Shown here: one piece after another, positions 53,087-61,634 of the stretch
Numbering within the stretch: position 1 is the first letter of the stretch
Layout: each line of letters starts with the position of its first letter
From: Rugosibacter aromaticivorans
GTDB lineage: Bacteria; Pseudomonadota; Gammaproteobacteria; Burkholderiales; Rhodocyclaceae
Length of the DNA: 64,000 nucleotides
Reading direction: 5' to 3'
NCBI RefSeq assembly: GCF_000934545.1
Contig: NZ_CP010554.1
Coordinates: 1,798,001-1,862,000 of the forward strand
Translations under genes and position numbers: made by a program
The notes under the pieces: generated by a model
Seen by the model: only the letters and a program-made list of their open reading frames with translations
Database searches by the model: none
What the model was told of the DNA's origin: nothing

Positions 53087-54352
53087 TCAGCCATACCAGT
53101 TGGTAATGCCGAAAGCCAGCGTCGCCAGCGCCATGACAGCCGTCGCCAGCCAGCCCATCCAGCGCAAGCGCGGCGAACCGACAAAGCGGCCCATCATTTT
53201 CTCGCGTCCGGACATGTGCATCATTACCGCCATCAACGGCACCGCGACAACACCGTTGATCATCGCGCTCCACAACAGCGCCTTCATCGGGTCAAGCGAA
53301 CTGAAATCAAGCAGCACGCCAAGCAAGGTAGAGATGGCAATAATGGAATAAAAGCCCTTGGCTGCCGCAGGTTTGAGGCCAAGCCCCGTGCGCCAACGAA
53401 AAAACTCTGCCACCGCGTAGGCCGCTGATCCGGCCAGCACAGGCACCGCCAACAAGCCCGTACCGACAATGCCAGCAGCAAACAGCACAAAGGCGTAATC
53501 GCCGGCAATCGGCCGCAGCGCCGCCGCCGCTTGCGCCGAGGTTTGAATGTCATTTATGCCATGCACATGCAGCGTCACCGCCGTTGTGAGCATGATGAAG
53601 AAGGCCACCGATTGCGAAAAACCCATGCCCAGCACAGTATCCAGCCTGATGCGCGCCAACTGGCGGGTGGCATCTTCAGGACGCCTCATCAGCGCGCTGA
53701 CTCGGGGCCGCCGTCCCATTTCTTCCACTTCCTGGCCAGCCTGCCAGAAAAACATGTACGGACTGATCGTTGTGCCGAAAATGCTGACCACCAGACCCAG
53801 ATAGTCGCTCGTATGCTCGATTTTCGGCCATAGCGTATCGAGCAGCACGGTAGTCCACGGCACATGCACAAAAAACAAGGTGCCGACATAGGCGAACAGC
53901 GACAACGTCAGCCACTTGAGCACCCGCACGTAACGTTCATAGGGAATGAATATTTGCAACAGCAGACACAGCATACCGAACGCCACCGCGTACACATTGC
54001 TTGGGCCGCCCGCGACGAGATGCACAGCATCCGCCATCGCCGCGATGTCGGAGGCGATGTTGATGGTATTTGCCATCAGCAACAGCAGCACTAACGGCAG
54101 AGCAACCCAGCGTGGGTAACTGAGCCGCAGGTTGGCCGCCAGGCCACGCCCGGTGACGCGGCCAATGCGTGCGCTGACCATTTGTATGCTGACCATCAAC
54201 GGATAAGTAAATGGCAGCGTCCACAGCATGCCAAAGCCGTATTGCGCGCCGGCTTGCGAATAAGTGGCGATGCCACTGGGATCGTCGTCCGCCGCGCCCG
54301 TGATCAGGCCCGGGCCCAGAGAGCGTAACCAGAGGCGAAGGCGGGATGTCAT
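53087..54352 (-). CDS. NRAMP-family divalent metal transporter (divergent type)
   Basis: 421 residues with about eleven hydrophobic segments. LGPGLITGAADDDPSGIATYSQAGAQ opens TM1, and FGTTISPYMFFWQAGQEVEEM is TM6. In true Mn/Fe transporters these places read DPGN and MPH; here DPSG and ISPYM, so the known metal-binding Asn, Met and His are missing. It belongs to the NRAMP-related branch whose substrates are uncertain (Mg or others possible). The stop lies 45 bases from the end of the convergent permease gene. Confidence 0.8.
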   Translation of the reverse strand: MTSRLRLWLRSLGPGLITGAADDDPSGIATYSQAGAQYGFGMLWTLPFTYPLMVSIQMVSARIGRVTGRGLAANLRLSYPRWVALPLVLLLLMANTINIASDIAAMADAVHLVAGGPSNVYAVAFGMLCLLLQIFIPYERYVRVLKWLTLSLFAYVGTLFFVHVPWTTVLLDTLWPKIEHTSDYLGLVVSIFGTTISPYMFFWQAGQEVEEMGRRPRVSALMRRPEDATRQLARIRLDTVLGMGFSQSVAFFIMLTTAVTLHVHGINDIQTSAQAAAALRPIAGDYAFVLFAAGIVGTGLLAVPVLAGSAAYAVAEFFRWRTGLGLKPAAAKGFYSIIAISTLLGVLLDFSSLDPMKALLWSAMINGVVAVPLMAVMMHMSGREKMMGRFVGSPRLRWMGWLATAVMALATLAFGITNWYG

Positions 54353-54640
54353 GGTCGGATTTCGTCGATAATGGGAGATAACAGCGATGCACCCCGACAG
54401 CTCGCGCGATAACCGGCAACTCTTGGGATTAACTTCAGGAAGCGCTTATTTTAGCGGCTGCCAGAGCCTGGCGCGAAAACCATCGTGGCAAATCGTCGAT
54501 CTCTTTGTAACAAATTGTCAGACCGGTGGCCTTTCATGCCTTTCATTTTGATATCGTACGGTCCCTGTCTGCCGAATCCTCTGCGAACAGTTCTTTACCC
54601 TTATTCATTAGCGATGTAGATCGCACCCGGAAAAACCAGT

Positions 54641-57076
54641 ATGAGCACTCAAACTCCCGACCTGTTCGATCACCTGGCGGACGATAATCCGCCGCCACCC
54701 GCCGCACCACCAGCGTCGCCCAGCGACAGACTCAAGACTTTTGATGACGGTTTTGACGACGGTAATTCGCTGGCGCTGGATACTTACGCCGAGCGCGCCT
54801 ATCTCGCCTATGCGATGAGCGTGGTGCGCGGGCGCGCATTGCCACAGGTGGAGGATGGCTTGAAGCCCGTGCAGCGCCGCATCCTTCACGCAATGAATGA
54901 AATGCGTCTTGCCGCCAGCGCAAAGCACGTGAAAAGCGCGCGCGTGGTGGGGGACGTGATCGGCAAATACCATCCGCATGGCGACACCAGCATCTATGAT
55001 GCGATGGTACGCGTGGCGCAGGATTTCACGCTGCGCTATCCGCTGATCGATGGCCAGGGCAACTTCGGCTCACGCGATGGCGATGGCGCAGCGGCCATGC
55101 GCTATACCGAATGCCGCCTGACACCGATTGCCGAATTGCTGCTCGCGGAAATTGATCGCGGCACGGTGGATTTTCTGCCCAACTATGATGGTTCCACCAC
55201 CGAGCCGCAACTGCTGCCCGCCCGCCTGCCCTTCGTACTGCTCAATGGCGCTTCCGGCATCGCGGTGGGTATGGCGACGGAAATTCCGCCGCACAACCTC
55301 CGCGAAGTGGCCGAGGCCACGCGCCTGCTCATCAAAAAACCCAACGCCACGCTGGAAGAAGTGCTCGCCGTGTTGCCAGGGCCGGATTTTCCCGGTGGCG
55401 GGCAGATCATCTCGCCTGCCGCCGACATTCGCGAGATGTATGCGAACGGACGTGGCAGCGTGCGCATGCGTGCGCGCTGGCGCGTGGAAGAACTCGCCCG
55501 TGGCCAATGGCGCGTGGTGGTGTATGAGCTGCCACATGGCGTTTCTGTCGCCCAGGTGTTATCTGAAATCGAAAGCCTGACCAACCCGCAACCTCGTGCA
55601 GGCAAGAAAGATCTCGGCCAGGAGCAAAGAAATCTCAAGGCGCTGGTGCTGGGCGTGCTTGACACCGTGCGCGACGAGTCGAGCGATCAACAAGCCGTGC
55701 GCATCGTGCTGGAGCCGAAAAGTTCGCGCCTTGCCCAGGATGAATTCATGGGGATACTTTTAGCACACACCAGCCTCGAATCGAATGTTTCGGTGAATCT
55801 GACCATGATGGGGCTGTATGGCGAACACGGTGGCCGTCCGCGACAGAAAAATCTGTTGCAGATTCTCCGCGAATGGGTCGCCTATCGTTTCGCCACGGTA
55901 GAGCGCCGTACCCGCCATCGACTCGCTGAAGTTGAACGTCGCATGCATATTCTTGAAGGGCGCATGCTGGTTTTTTTACGCATTGATGAAGTCATCCGCT
56001 GCATACGCGAAGCGGACGACCCCAAGGCTGATCTCATTGCACGCTTTGGTTTGACCGAAATACAAGCCGAAGACATTCTCGACATTCGTCTGCGCCAGTT
56101 GGCGCGCCTGGAAGGTATTCGCATCGAGAAGGAGCTTAACGAGCTGCGCAAAGAACACGGACAACTGATCACCCTGCTCGAATCACGCGCGGAAACGACG
56201 CGCCTGATCCTCAAGGAAATCAGCGAAGATGCCAAGCGTTTCGGTGACGATCGCCGCACGCTGATGCAAGCCGAATCCGCCACCACGAATCGTGAAGTAT
56301 CCGCACCGGATGAACCCGTCACAGTCATCATTTCAAAAAATGGCTGGGTGCGCGTGCGCCAGGGGCATGAGATTGACCCCGCAACACTAACCTATAAAGC
56401 AGGCGATTCCGCCGGCTGGATCACCCTCTCACGCACGATTTGGCCGCTGGTCATCATTGATGACAACGGCCGCAGCTATAGTCTGAAAGTCGCTGACTTG
56501 CCCAGTGGCCGCGGCGATGGCGCACCGCTTAATACGCTGCTCGATTTTCAGGAGGGTGGCAAACTGGCGCAAGTAATCAGCGCCATGCCAGAGGATAAAT
56601 ATCTGATCGCCAGCTCAGGTGCTTATGGCTTTATCACCCGCGTTGCGGACATGATGTCGCGCAATAAAGCCGGCAAAGTATTTTTATCGCTAGAAAAAGG
56701 CGAGCGCCCTTTGTCACCTGCAAAAGTCGGCGCTGGTAATACGCCGCATAGCAAGTCTTCTGCGGGGACACGGAATCAAGCAGTGGCCGCGCTCTCTGAA
56801 AGCGGCAGACTACTGATCTTTGCACTTGCCGAGCTCAAGGAAATGGCTCGCGGTCGCGGCCTCATGCTGCTGGATTTAGCCAAGAACGATGCCCTGGCAG
56901 GTGTGGCTGTCGTGGAAGCAAAACCCTTGCGAATACAAGGCATCGGTCGTGCAGGTAAAGCGCTTGAAGCGCTGCTTGAGCCACGCGCTCAAGCCGCTTT
57001 TCACGGCAGCCGCGCGCGCCGCGGGCAGGAAATTCCGTTCAAACTCAAACCCACTGGCCTGATCGTTGATCCGTAA
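54641..57076 (+). CDS. parC: DNA topoisomerase IV subunit A
   Basis: 811 residues. [38 protein letters not shown] (quinolone-determining helix, Thr116 at the usual Ser), [12 protein letters not shown] (catalytic Tyr155), and a coiled-coil and C-terminal blades ([40 protein letters not shown]). The N-terminal 30 residues are low complexity ([14 protein letters not shown]). Residues about 694-712 ([18 protein letters not shown]) are encoded by a dispersed repeat inserted in frame in a blade of the C-terminal domain. parE is not in the window. Decatenates sister chromosomes. Confidence 0.93.
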   Translation: MSTQTPDLFDHLADDNPPPPAAPPASPSDRLKTFDDGFDDGNSLALDTYAERAYLAYAMSVVRGRALPQVEDGLKPVQRRILHAMNEMRLAASAKHVKSARVVGDVIGKYHPHGDTSIYDAMVRVAQDFTLRYPLIDGQGNFGSRDGDGAAAMRYTECRLTPIAELLLAEIDRGTVDFLPNYDGSTTEPQLLPARLPFVLLNGASGIAVGMATEIPPHNLREVAEATRLLIKKPNATLEEVLAVLPGPDFPGGGQIISPAADIREMYANGRGSVRMRARWRVEELARGQWRVVVYELPHGVSVAQVLSEIESLTNPQPRAGKKDLGQEQRNLKALVLGVLDTVRDESSDQQAVRIVLEPKSSRLAQDEFMGILLAHTSLESNVSVNLTMMGLYGEHGGRPRQKNLLQILREWVAYRFATVERRTRHRLAEVERRMHILEGRMLVFLRIDEVIRCIREADDPKADLIARFGLTEIQAEDILDIRLRQLARLEGIRIEKELNELRKEHGQLITLLESRAETTRLILKEISEDAKRFGDDRRTLMQAESATTNREVSAPDEPVTVIISKNGWVRVRQGHEIDPATLTYKAGDSAGWITLSRTIWPLVIIDDNGRSYSLKVADLPSGRGDGAPLNTLLDFQEGGKLAQVISAMPEDKYLIASSGAYGFITRVADMMSRNKAGKVFLSLEKGERPLSPAKVGAGNTPHSKSSAGTRNQAVAALSESGRLLIFALAELKEMARGRGLMLLDLAKNDALAGVAVVEAKPLRIQGIGRAGKALEALLEPRAQAAFHGSRARRGQEIPFKLKPTGLIVDP
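56700..56780 (-). repeat. CCAGCGCCGACTTTT element, copy 6 (inside parC)
   Basis: Minus strand: GACTTGCTATGCGGCGTATT, then ACCAGCGCCGACTTTTGCAG. Core at 56722-56736. It adds about 18 residues to ParC without a frameshift. Confidence 0.75.
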
Positions 57077-57155
57077 TTTTTTTGGCACAACGCCCTGTAT
57101 CCTGCACCATGTACCCCGCACCATTTATTTATCTTGTAGCGTTGTGCGCAACACA

Positions 57156-58100
57156 TCAAATGAGCGTGGTGGTTAGCTCTCCAATGTTTTCAACAGCGAT
57201 GCGCACTTTATCGCCCCGCTGGAGAAAAATTCCGCGCGGCATGCCAACGCCGGCTGGCGTGCCCGTCGCCACAATGTCGCCAGGATAGAGCGTGAAGCGT
57301 TGGGACAGAAATGACACCAGCTCGGCATAGTTAAAAATCATCTTGCTGGTGCTGGAGTCTTGCATCAGCGTGTCATTGACCCAGAGTTTCAAATCCAGAT
57401 CCATGGGGTTCGCAATGTCATCACGCGGCACGATCCAAGGGCCTGTGGGACACGAGCCATCAAAATTTTTCTGGCTGATCCAGTCATATTCAAGGGCTGA
57501 GCCCGGCGTGGCTTTGGGCCGCTTCATGAAATCGCGCGCCGATAAATCATTGATGATGGTGTAGCCAGCGACATAATCCATCGCATCGGTTTCTGTCACT
57601 TCCTTGCACTCACGGCCAATGACAACAGCCACTTCCAGCTCCCAATCCATTTTTTTTGTATAGGCAGGAATGCTTACCTGCGCCTGATGGCCCACCATGG
57701 TGTTGCGTGCTGTTCGAATAAACAACCAAGGGGGCATGCCAATATCATGCGGATCCGGCTCTGGTGGCGCGTTAAAGGCTTTGCACATTTCTGCCAGATG
57801 GTCGGTGTAATTCGCGCCGGAACAGTAAATACCATTTGGATACAGCACTGGTGGCAGATAAGTCACTGTACCCAACGAGCGGCCAGTGAATTTAGCGAGT
57901 CGGGTTGCATCCTTAGCCAGCGCAGCCAGCTCTTTTTGCGTATTTTCCCAATCATTAAGCACATCAAGCACGGTAGGGGCCCTGGGTAAAGCATCCGCCA
58001 GGTCATACACCTGACCATTCATGAACACCGCACCTACAGGCTGGGTGTCATGCGGCTGGGTGTCACGCGTATAAGTCAGCAGACGAAAAGAAGTGGTCAC
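57156..58100 (-). CDS. fumarylacetoacetate hydrolase family protein
   Basis: 314 residues. N-terminal domain to about 95, then the FAH fold: PNGIYCSGANYTDHLAEM, DWELEVAVVIGRECKEV (metal-binding acidic residues), NDLSARDFMKR, FDGSCPTGPWIVP, and LYPGDIVATGTPAGVGM. Such enzymes cleave or decarboxylate C-C bonds in aromatic breakdown products. 122 bases separate it from the Rieske oxygenase gene upstream; together with the NTF2-like gene they look like a small catabolic operon. Confidence 0.88.
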   Translation of the reverse strand: MTTSFRLLTYTRDTQPHDTQPVGAVFMNGQVYDLADALPRAPTVLDVLNDWENTQKELAALAKDATRLAKFTGRSLGTVTYLPPVLYPNGIYCSGANYTDHLAEMCKAFNAPPEPDPHDIGMPPWLFIRTARNTMVGHQAQVSIPAYTKKMDWELEVAVVIGRECKEVTETDAMDYVAGYTIINDLSARDFMKRPKATPGSALEYDWISQKNFDGSCPTGPWIVPRDDIANPMDLDLKLWVNDTLMQDSSTSKMIFNYAELVSFLSQRFTLYPGDIVATGTPAGVGMPRGIFLQRGDKVRIAVENIGELTTTLI

Positions 58101-58222
58101 TTTGGGTTTCCTCCGGGTTGTTATAGCTCAATTTTGTGATGACTCTTGTGATGACTCAATTGAATCGAATAGCCTTGTTTGCATTATCAATAGCATTTAA
58201 AAGGCAACAGGACTTACGGCCT

Positions 58223-59455
58223 CTAAGGGCTGGACGCGCCAACATCGAACCCTCCTTCAATGGCGGTCAAGTCACTATCGCGGCCAAGAGGAACCTCGCC
58301 GCGCTCGTACGCTTTGACTGCATCGACCAGGGTTTTGCGGCCCTTTACCAACGCCAGATCGACGGGTGCAAGATATTCCCGAGAACGATCTACTCGCCCC
58401 TGGCTTTCGATAACCGCCAGATCTTCTGCAAAAATATTGATCAACGTTGTTTTCTTGCCGCCAAATCCAGCAAAGCTTTCGCCCCGATCAACGGCGTCAC
58501 GTTGCTGCCCCCATCGGTTGTCAGCCGTACGTTCACCCAACTCTTCCAGAAAATTATTGAGATTGGGAATGCTCGCCAGATTTTGCATGGCAAAGCCGTC
58601 AGGCTGCAAAGGGGTATGACGGTTATAGAAAATCATCCAAAGCATCGCATGATCGTCATCAATGGGCACACTGATTTGCAATCCTTTATCAGCCTTCGCG
58701 CCGGGGCTAATCGCATGATGTTGAATAAACGGCATGATGAAATGAAAATGCGTTGTCTTGGCGGCATCATGATTCGCATAAGCAAAACCGTAATCCGTCG
58801 AATGTGCACGCATTTCGGGGTAATCAAACTCAATGCCACTATCCGTACGCCGTCCGGAACTAGAAAAATAGGCATTCCCGCGACTAGAGTTACGATTGGT
58901 TTGATTGTGCAATATCTGCGCGTGAAACACATCCCATAAGGTTTCCAGCGGATGCAGCCAATTACAGTTAACAACTGCCGTTGCGGCAATCACATGGTTA
59001 TCCGGCAAGTCAGTGAATGACAATGGGCGAAATTGCGGCGCTGTGCCCTCACCTAGCCAGGCCCAGATAATTCCCTGCCCCTCATGCACCGGATGCGCCC
59101 TGGTTTTAATCTCATGCAATGGTGCATCTGCTGGATGCGTTGGTGCATCGAGCAACGTGCCCGATGGTGCCATTTTCCAGCCGTGATAAATGCAGCGCAG
59201 GCCAGTCTCTTCATTACGCGCTAACGCTAACGATGCGCCCCGGTGCGGACAAGCTTCATCCATCACACCAGCTTCACCACTACGTAAACGGAACGCGACA
59301 TACTTGTCGCCCATCACGGTAATACGGAGTGGCGCTCCCCCTGGCTCAACTTGCGATGACCGAAGTATTGGCACCCAGTATTCCCGCATCAACCGTCCCA
59401 TCGGTGTTCCCTGCCCCGTTTCGGTAATCAGCCGGTTATTCGCTTTGCTTAGCAC
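58223..59455 (-). CDS. Rieske non-heme iron aromatic oxygenase, large subunit
   Basis: 410 residues. Rieske [2Fe-2S] site ACPHRGASL...RCIYHGWK (Cys69, His71, Cys88, His91) and the mononuclear iron site LWDVFHAQILH (Asp174, His177, His182). The phthalate-dioxygenase-like group: the domain order and the EYWVPILRSSQVEPGGAPLRI start fit. Needs a reductase that is not encoded nearby. The NTF2-like small protein 100 bases upstream may be a beta subunit or a separate enzyme. Substrate unknown. Confidence 0.9.
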   Translation of the reverse strand: MLSKANNRLITETGQGTPMGRLMREYWVPILRSSQVEPGGAPLRITVMGDKYVAFRLRSGEAGVMDEACPHRGASLALARNEETGLRCIYHGWKMAPSGTLLDAPTHPADAPLHEIKTRAHPVHEGQGIIWAWLGEGTAPQFRPLSFTDLPDNHVIAATAVVNCNWLHPLETLWDVFHAQILHNQTNRNSSRGNAYFSSSGRRTDSGIEFDYPEMRAHSTDYGFAYANHDAAKTTHFHFIMPFIQHHAISPGAKADKGLQISVPIDDDHAMLWMIFYNRHTPLQPDGFAMQNLASIPNLNNFLEELGERTADNRWGQQRDAVDRGESFAGFGGKKTTLINIFAEDLAVIESQGRVDRSREYLAPVDLALVKGRKTLVDAVKAYERGEVPLGRDSDLTAIEGGFDVGASSP

Positions 59456-59554
59456 GTACCACCCCTCTTCTTCTAAACAGGTTATCTACCGTGTTTGTTA
59501 TTACTTGCGCACTACTTTATTAACCTTACGCACGCGCGTTGGTCCTCCTGGCGA

Positions 59555-60100
59555 TCATGAATCAAGCGCTTGATAGAGATAATCTTCCATACTGTGCTTT
59601 TGCATCACAAAACCAGCGGGCAGTGCGAGCGGTGAAGTGATCTGTTCTTCCTGCATGTCACCAAGAACCAATACCCGGTGCGCAACACGCCATGCCCCAT
59701 TGCGTTCTTCAAACCGGTCAATATAGCGGGCGGTAGCAAATTTCCGTACCCCACGATTGCCCTGAACCACCCCTGGCGCTTCCTGGCTAAATCGCTGAAA
59801 CACCAAAAAGTACGATTCAACCACCGCGACGTCACGGGCCAGAAAGTCGATTAGCAAATTGGACATGAAGTGCATCGAGTGATCCTGGTGCGTATGAGCC
59901 TGGGCAACGCGCTTTAAAAACTCGTCCGCCGGGCCGTTGAAAAACCCGTGCTCATCCTGCGCGCCATCGTGATAGGTCGATAACGCAAGCTTCCAGTCTT
60001 GTCTATCTATGCCGCGAATAAACCGCTTCAACGTATCTTCAATTTCACGATGCGCGCGAAGTTCGTCCAAATAATTCTCAAAGAACTTACCAGACATCAA
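59555..60100 (-). CDS. NTF2/SnoaL-like protein (possible ring-hydroxylase beta subunit)
   Basis: 181 residues of cone-shaped alpha+beta fold: EIEDTLKRFIRGIDRQDWKLALSTYHDGAQDEHG at the start, HSMHFMSNLLIDFLARDVAVVESYFL in the middle, TARYIDRFEERNGAWRVAHRVLVLG near the end. These three blocks define the SnoaL_4 group (the beta subunits of aromatic-ring dioxygenases look like this too). Same direction as the Rieske gene, 99 bases apart. Predicted to be part of that catabolic step. Confidence 0.75.
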   Translation of the reverse strand: MMSGKFFENYLDELRAHREIEDTLKRFIRGIDRQDWKLALSTYHDGAQDEHGFFNGPADEFLKRVAQAHTHQDHSMHFMSNLLIDFLARDVAVVESYFLVFQRFSQEAPGVVQGNRGVRKFATARYIDRFEERNGAWRVAHRVLVLGDMQEEQITSPLALPAGFVMQKHSMEDYLYQALDS

Positions 60101-60424
60101 TGAACTCCTCTGTACAATTCTTTTACTATTGTCTACTTTTAAAAATTGTAACTCACTTTAAAAATTCACCCGGGCACCATGGTCCTGATTTTTTCCCAAT
60201 CACCACAGGACAGTACAGATCAGCTCGATAACGAGCCAAACCAAATTCGGTGTAAACTTGGCGACATGAGGTTTACAACCCTTGCCTGCAGACAATGAAT
60301 ACCAGGATTTTTGGCGTATATCGTATTAATATATTAGTTAGTGTATCGGCTACTTGGATATCCTGAAACGTGTCTTTCATAATTCAATAGATTTTCCCGA
60401 CCTTCATTTCGAACTGAAAACTCT
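60101..60424. other. gene-free region upstream of the catabolic genes
   Basis: AT-rich near 60110-60170 with a direct repeat of CTTTTAAAAATT/CTTTAAAAATT, a likely promoter/operator for the minus-strand NTF2-like gene; another AT-rich palindromic stretch (ATTAATATATTAGTTAG) at about 60325-60341. No gene seen. Confidence 0.4.
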
Positions 60425-60562
60425 ATGCTATTTATTCTTTACTACATTATTGCCATCACCATACTAGTAATGCACTTTACGGGTTACCTGGCACGTCACA
60501 ATTTTGAATGGGTTGTTTTACTGCTTGCAGTTACGGTGTTCCCTGCGGTGATTTACCTTTAG
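60425..60562 (+). CDS. small two-helix membrane protein (45 residues)
   Basis: ATG 60425 to TAG 60562. Two hydrophobic segments (LFILYYIIAITILVMHF and WVVLLLAVTVFPAVIYL) split by the polar turn GYLARHNFE. No family recognised. The start has no clear Shine-Dalgarno, but the sequence has coding character (few rare codons, conserved-looking hydrophobic pattern) and a strong terminator follows at 60615. Confidence 0.45.
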   Translation: MLFILYYIIAITILVMHFTGYLARHNFEWVVLLLAVTVFPAVIYL

Positions 60563-60614
60563 TTTTGCAACAGATCTGGCTTGGTTAAGTAACCCGGCCA
60601 AGCCCAATAGAAAA

Positions 60615-60658
60615 TACCCAATAAAAAAGCCGCTTTGAGCGGCTTTTTTATTGGGTAT
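60615..60658. terminator. bidirectional rho-independent terminator
   Basis: Perfect inverted repeat: the arms contain AAAAAAGCCGC and GCGGCTTTTTT around the loop TTTGA, extended on both sides by ATACCCAATA / TATTGGGTAT. Total stem about 20 bases with U-tracts in both directions. It would end the plus-strand small gene and the minus-strand HTH gene. Confidence 0.9.
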
Positions 60659-60689
60659 CTATCGAAAGTCCGGCGTCAGCATCCTGTGA

Positions 60690-60815
60690 TTGGCTCGCTT
60701 TGGGTCGCATAGCGAGCTGACTGAATCTGCTGACTCATCGTTCCAGCATGGAGCATTTTGATGTTCGCCATGATCTCCGCCGTGAGTCCGGACAGATCGA
60801 TCCTCAAAAAATCGA
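60690..60815 (-). other. unassigned minus-strand open frame (40 codons)
   Basis: The frame DLSGLTAEIMANIKMLHAGT, MSQQIQSARYATQSEPITGC ends at about 60690, directly before the terminator, so it may be the 3' end of a minus-strand gene whose upstream part is broken by a stop. Family not recognised. Confidence 0.25.
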
Positions 60816-60865
60816 TTGCCGCGAACTATGCCTGGGTGAAGCCGGAGCAGTTCGGTCTCTCCGGG

Positions 60866-61260
60866 CTACCCCAACCCTTGCCATTCAGTGCGGTTCGGGA
60901 AAGGCACCACACTACCTTCCCGTAAAACACTGCCGGTGACGGCCGACATGGCTGTATTCCTGAGTAGGTCGCCGAAGGTGCCCGAAGCCACGTCGAGGGC
61001 GGTAAGCTGTTCCCTGAGCGAATGGTCCTCGACGATTGCGCGAGCGATCGCGCTGAACCGATTCACCGGGTTCCCAAGAACACTCGCCTGCTTGGCCTCC
61101 ACTCCCTTGGCGACGAACGCAGTCACATCCTCCGGGAGAATCCGGCGCTCCCGCAGACCTCGAAGAATGGAAGCTCTCCACGATCCAGAAGCTCATGCAC
61201 CTGCTCGGGCTGGATGCGGAGCAGATCCGCCATTTTATCCGGGGTCAATATGTCAGCCAT
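60866..61260 (-). pseudogene. HTH (excisionase/MerR-like) DNA-binding protein, frameshifted
   Basis: ATG 61260 with GGAAGG upstream starts ADILTPDKMADLLRIQPEQV, then HELLDRGELPFFEV, a helix-turn-helix of the type that reads LTP-E-A-LL. The frame then breaks: the expected W-RILPEDV segment appears in the next frame (RERRILPEDVTAFVAKGVEA), followed by NRFSAIARAIVEDHSLREQL and ending at 60866. One frameshift near 61130-61150 would restore about 130 residues. Confidence 0.5.
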
Positions 61261-61634
61261 CGCCCTTCCCTTTCCATGACGCTTGTCCTTTTACTCTACC
61301 ATCACGCGAGCGCCATTTAATGAATACGATGATTCGCCGCACATTTCCTCGGCACGATTATTTGCCACCAGATTTATCGCGAAAAAATGGCGTTCTTGAT
61401 AATGATAGTTATTATGAATGCGGCATGAGATACTTGCACCATTCTTGAGGCGCTTGCCGCCGCAACAGAAGGTTACTTCACGATCTGCTTGCGTTTGAGC
61501 AAAATAATGTCGTCCTCTGCCTGGTGGTTTTGCCTGGTAGTTTTTACGCGCTGGGCGCTGACCAATAAAAAAACACGTGCTGGAATATCTTCCGATGCGG
61601 AATATCGCCATTCGGACAATCCATTGAAGTATTT
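61261..61634. other. gene-poor stretch with a Fur-box-like site
   Basis: Contains a 42-codon open frame (ATG 61320 to TGA 61448) without ribosome site or family match, and the Fur-like sequence at 61398-61416 inside it. No convincing gene. Confidence 0.4.
61398..61416. promoter_or_regulatory. Fur-box-like sequence
   Basis: GATAATGATAGTTATTATG matches 16 of 19 positions of the classic Fur box (GATAATGATAATCATTATC). It lies 220 bases before the RpoN-like/GIY-YIG gene. It could be chance in a local AT-rich stretch. Confidence 0.35.

Noticed and set aside
61320..61448. 42-codon open frame in the leader of the fusion gene
   Set aside because: No ribosome site, no family, and it overlaps the Fur-like site; too weak to call.
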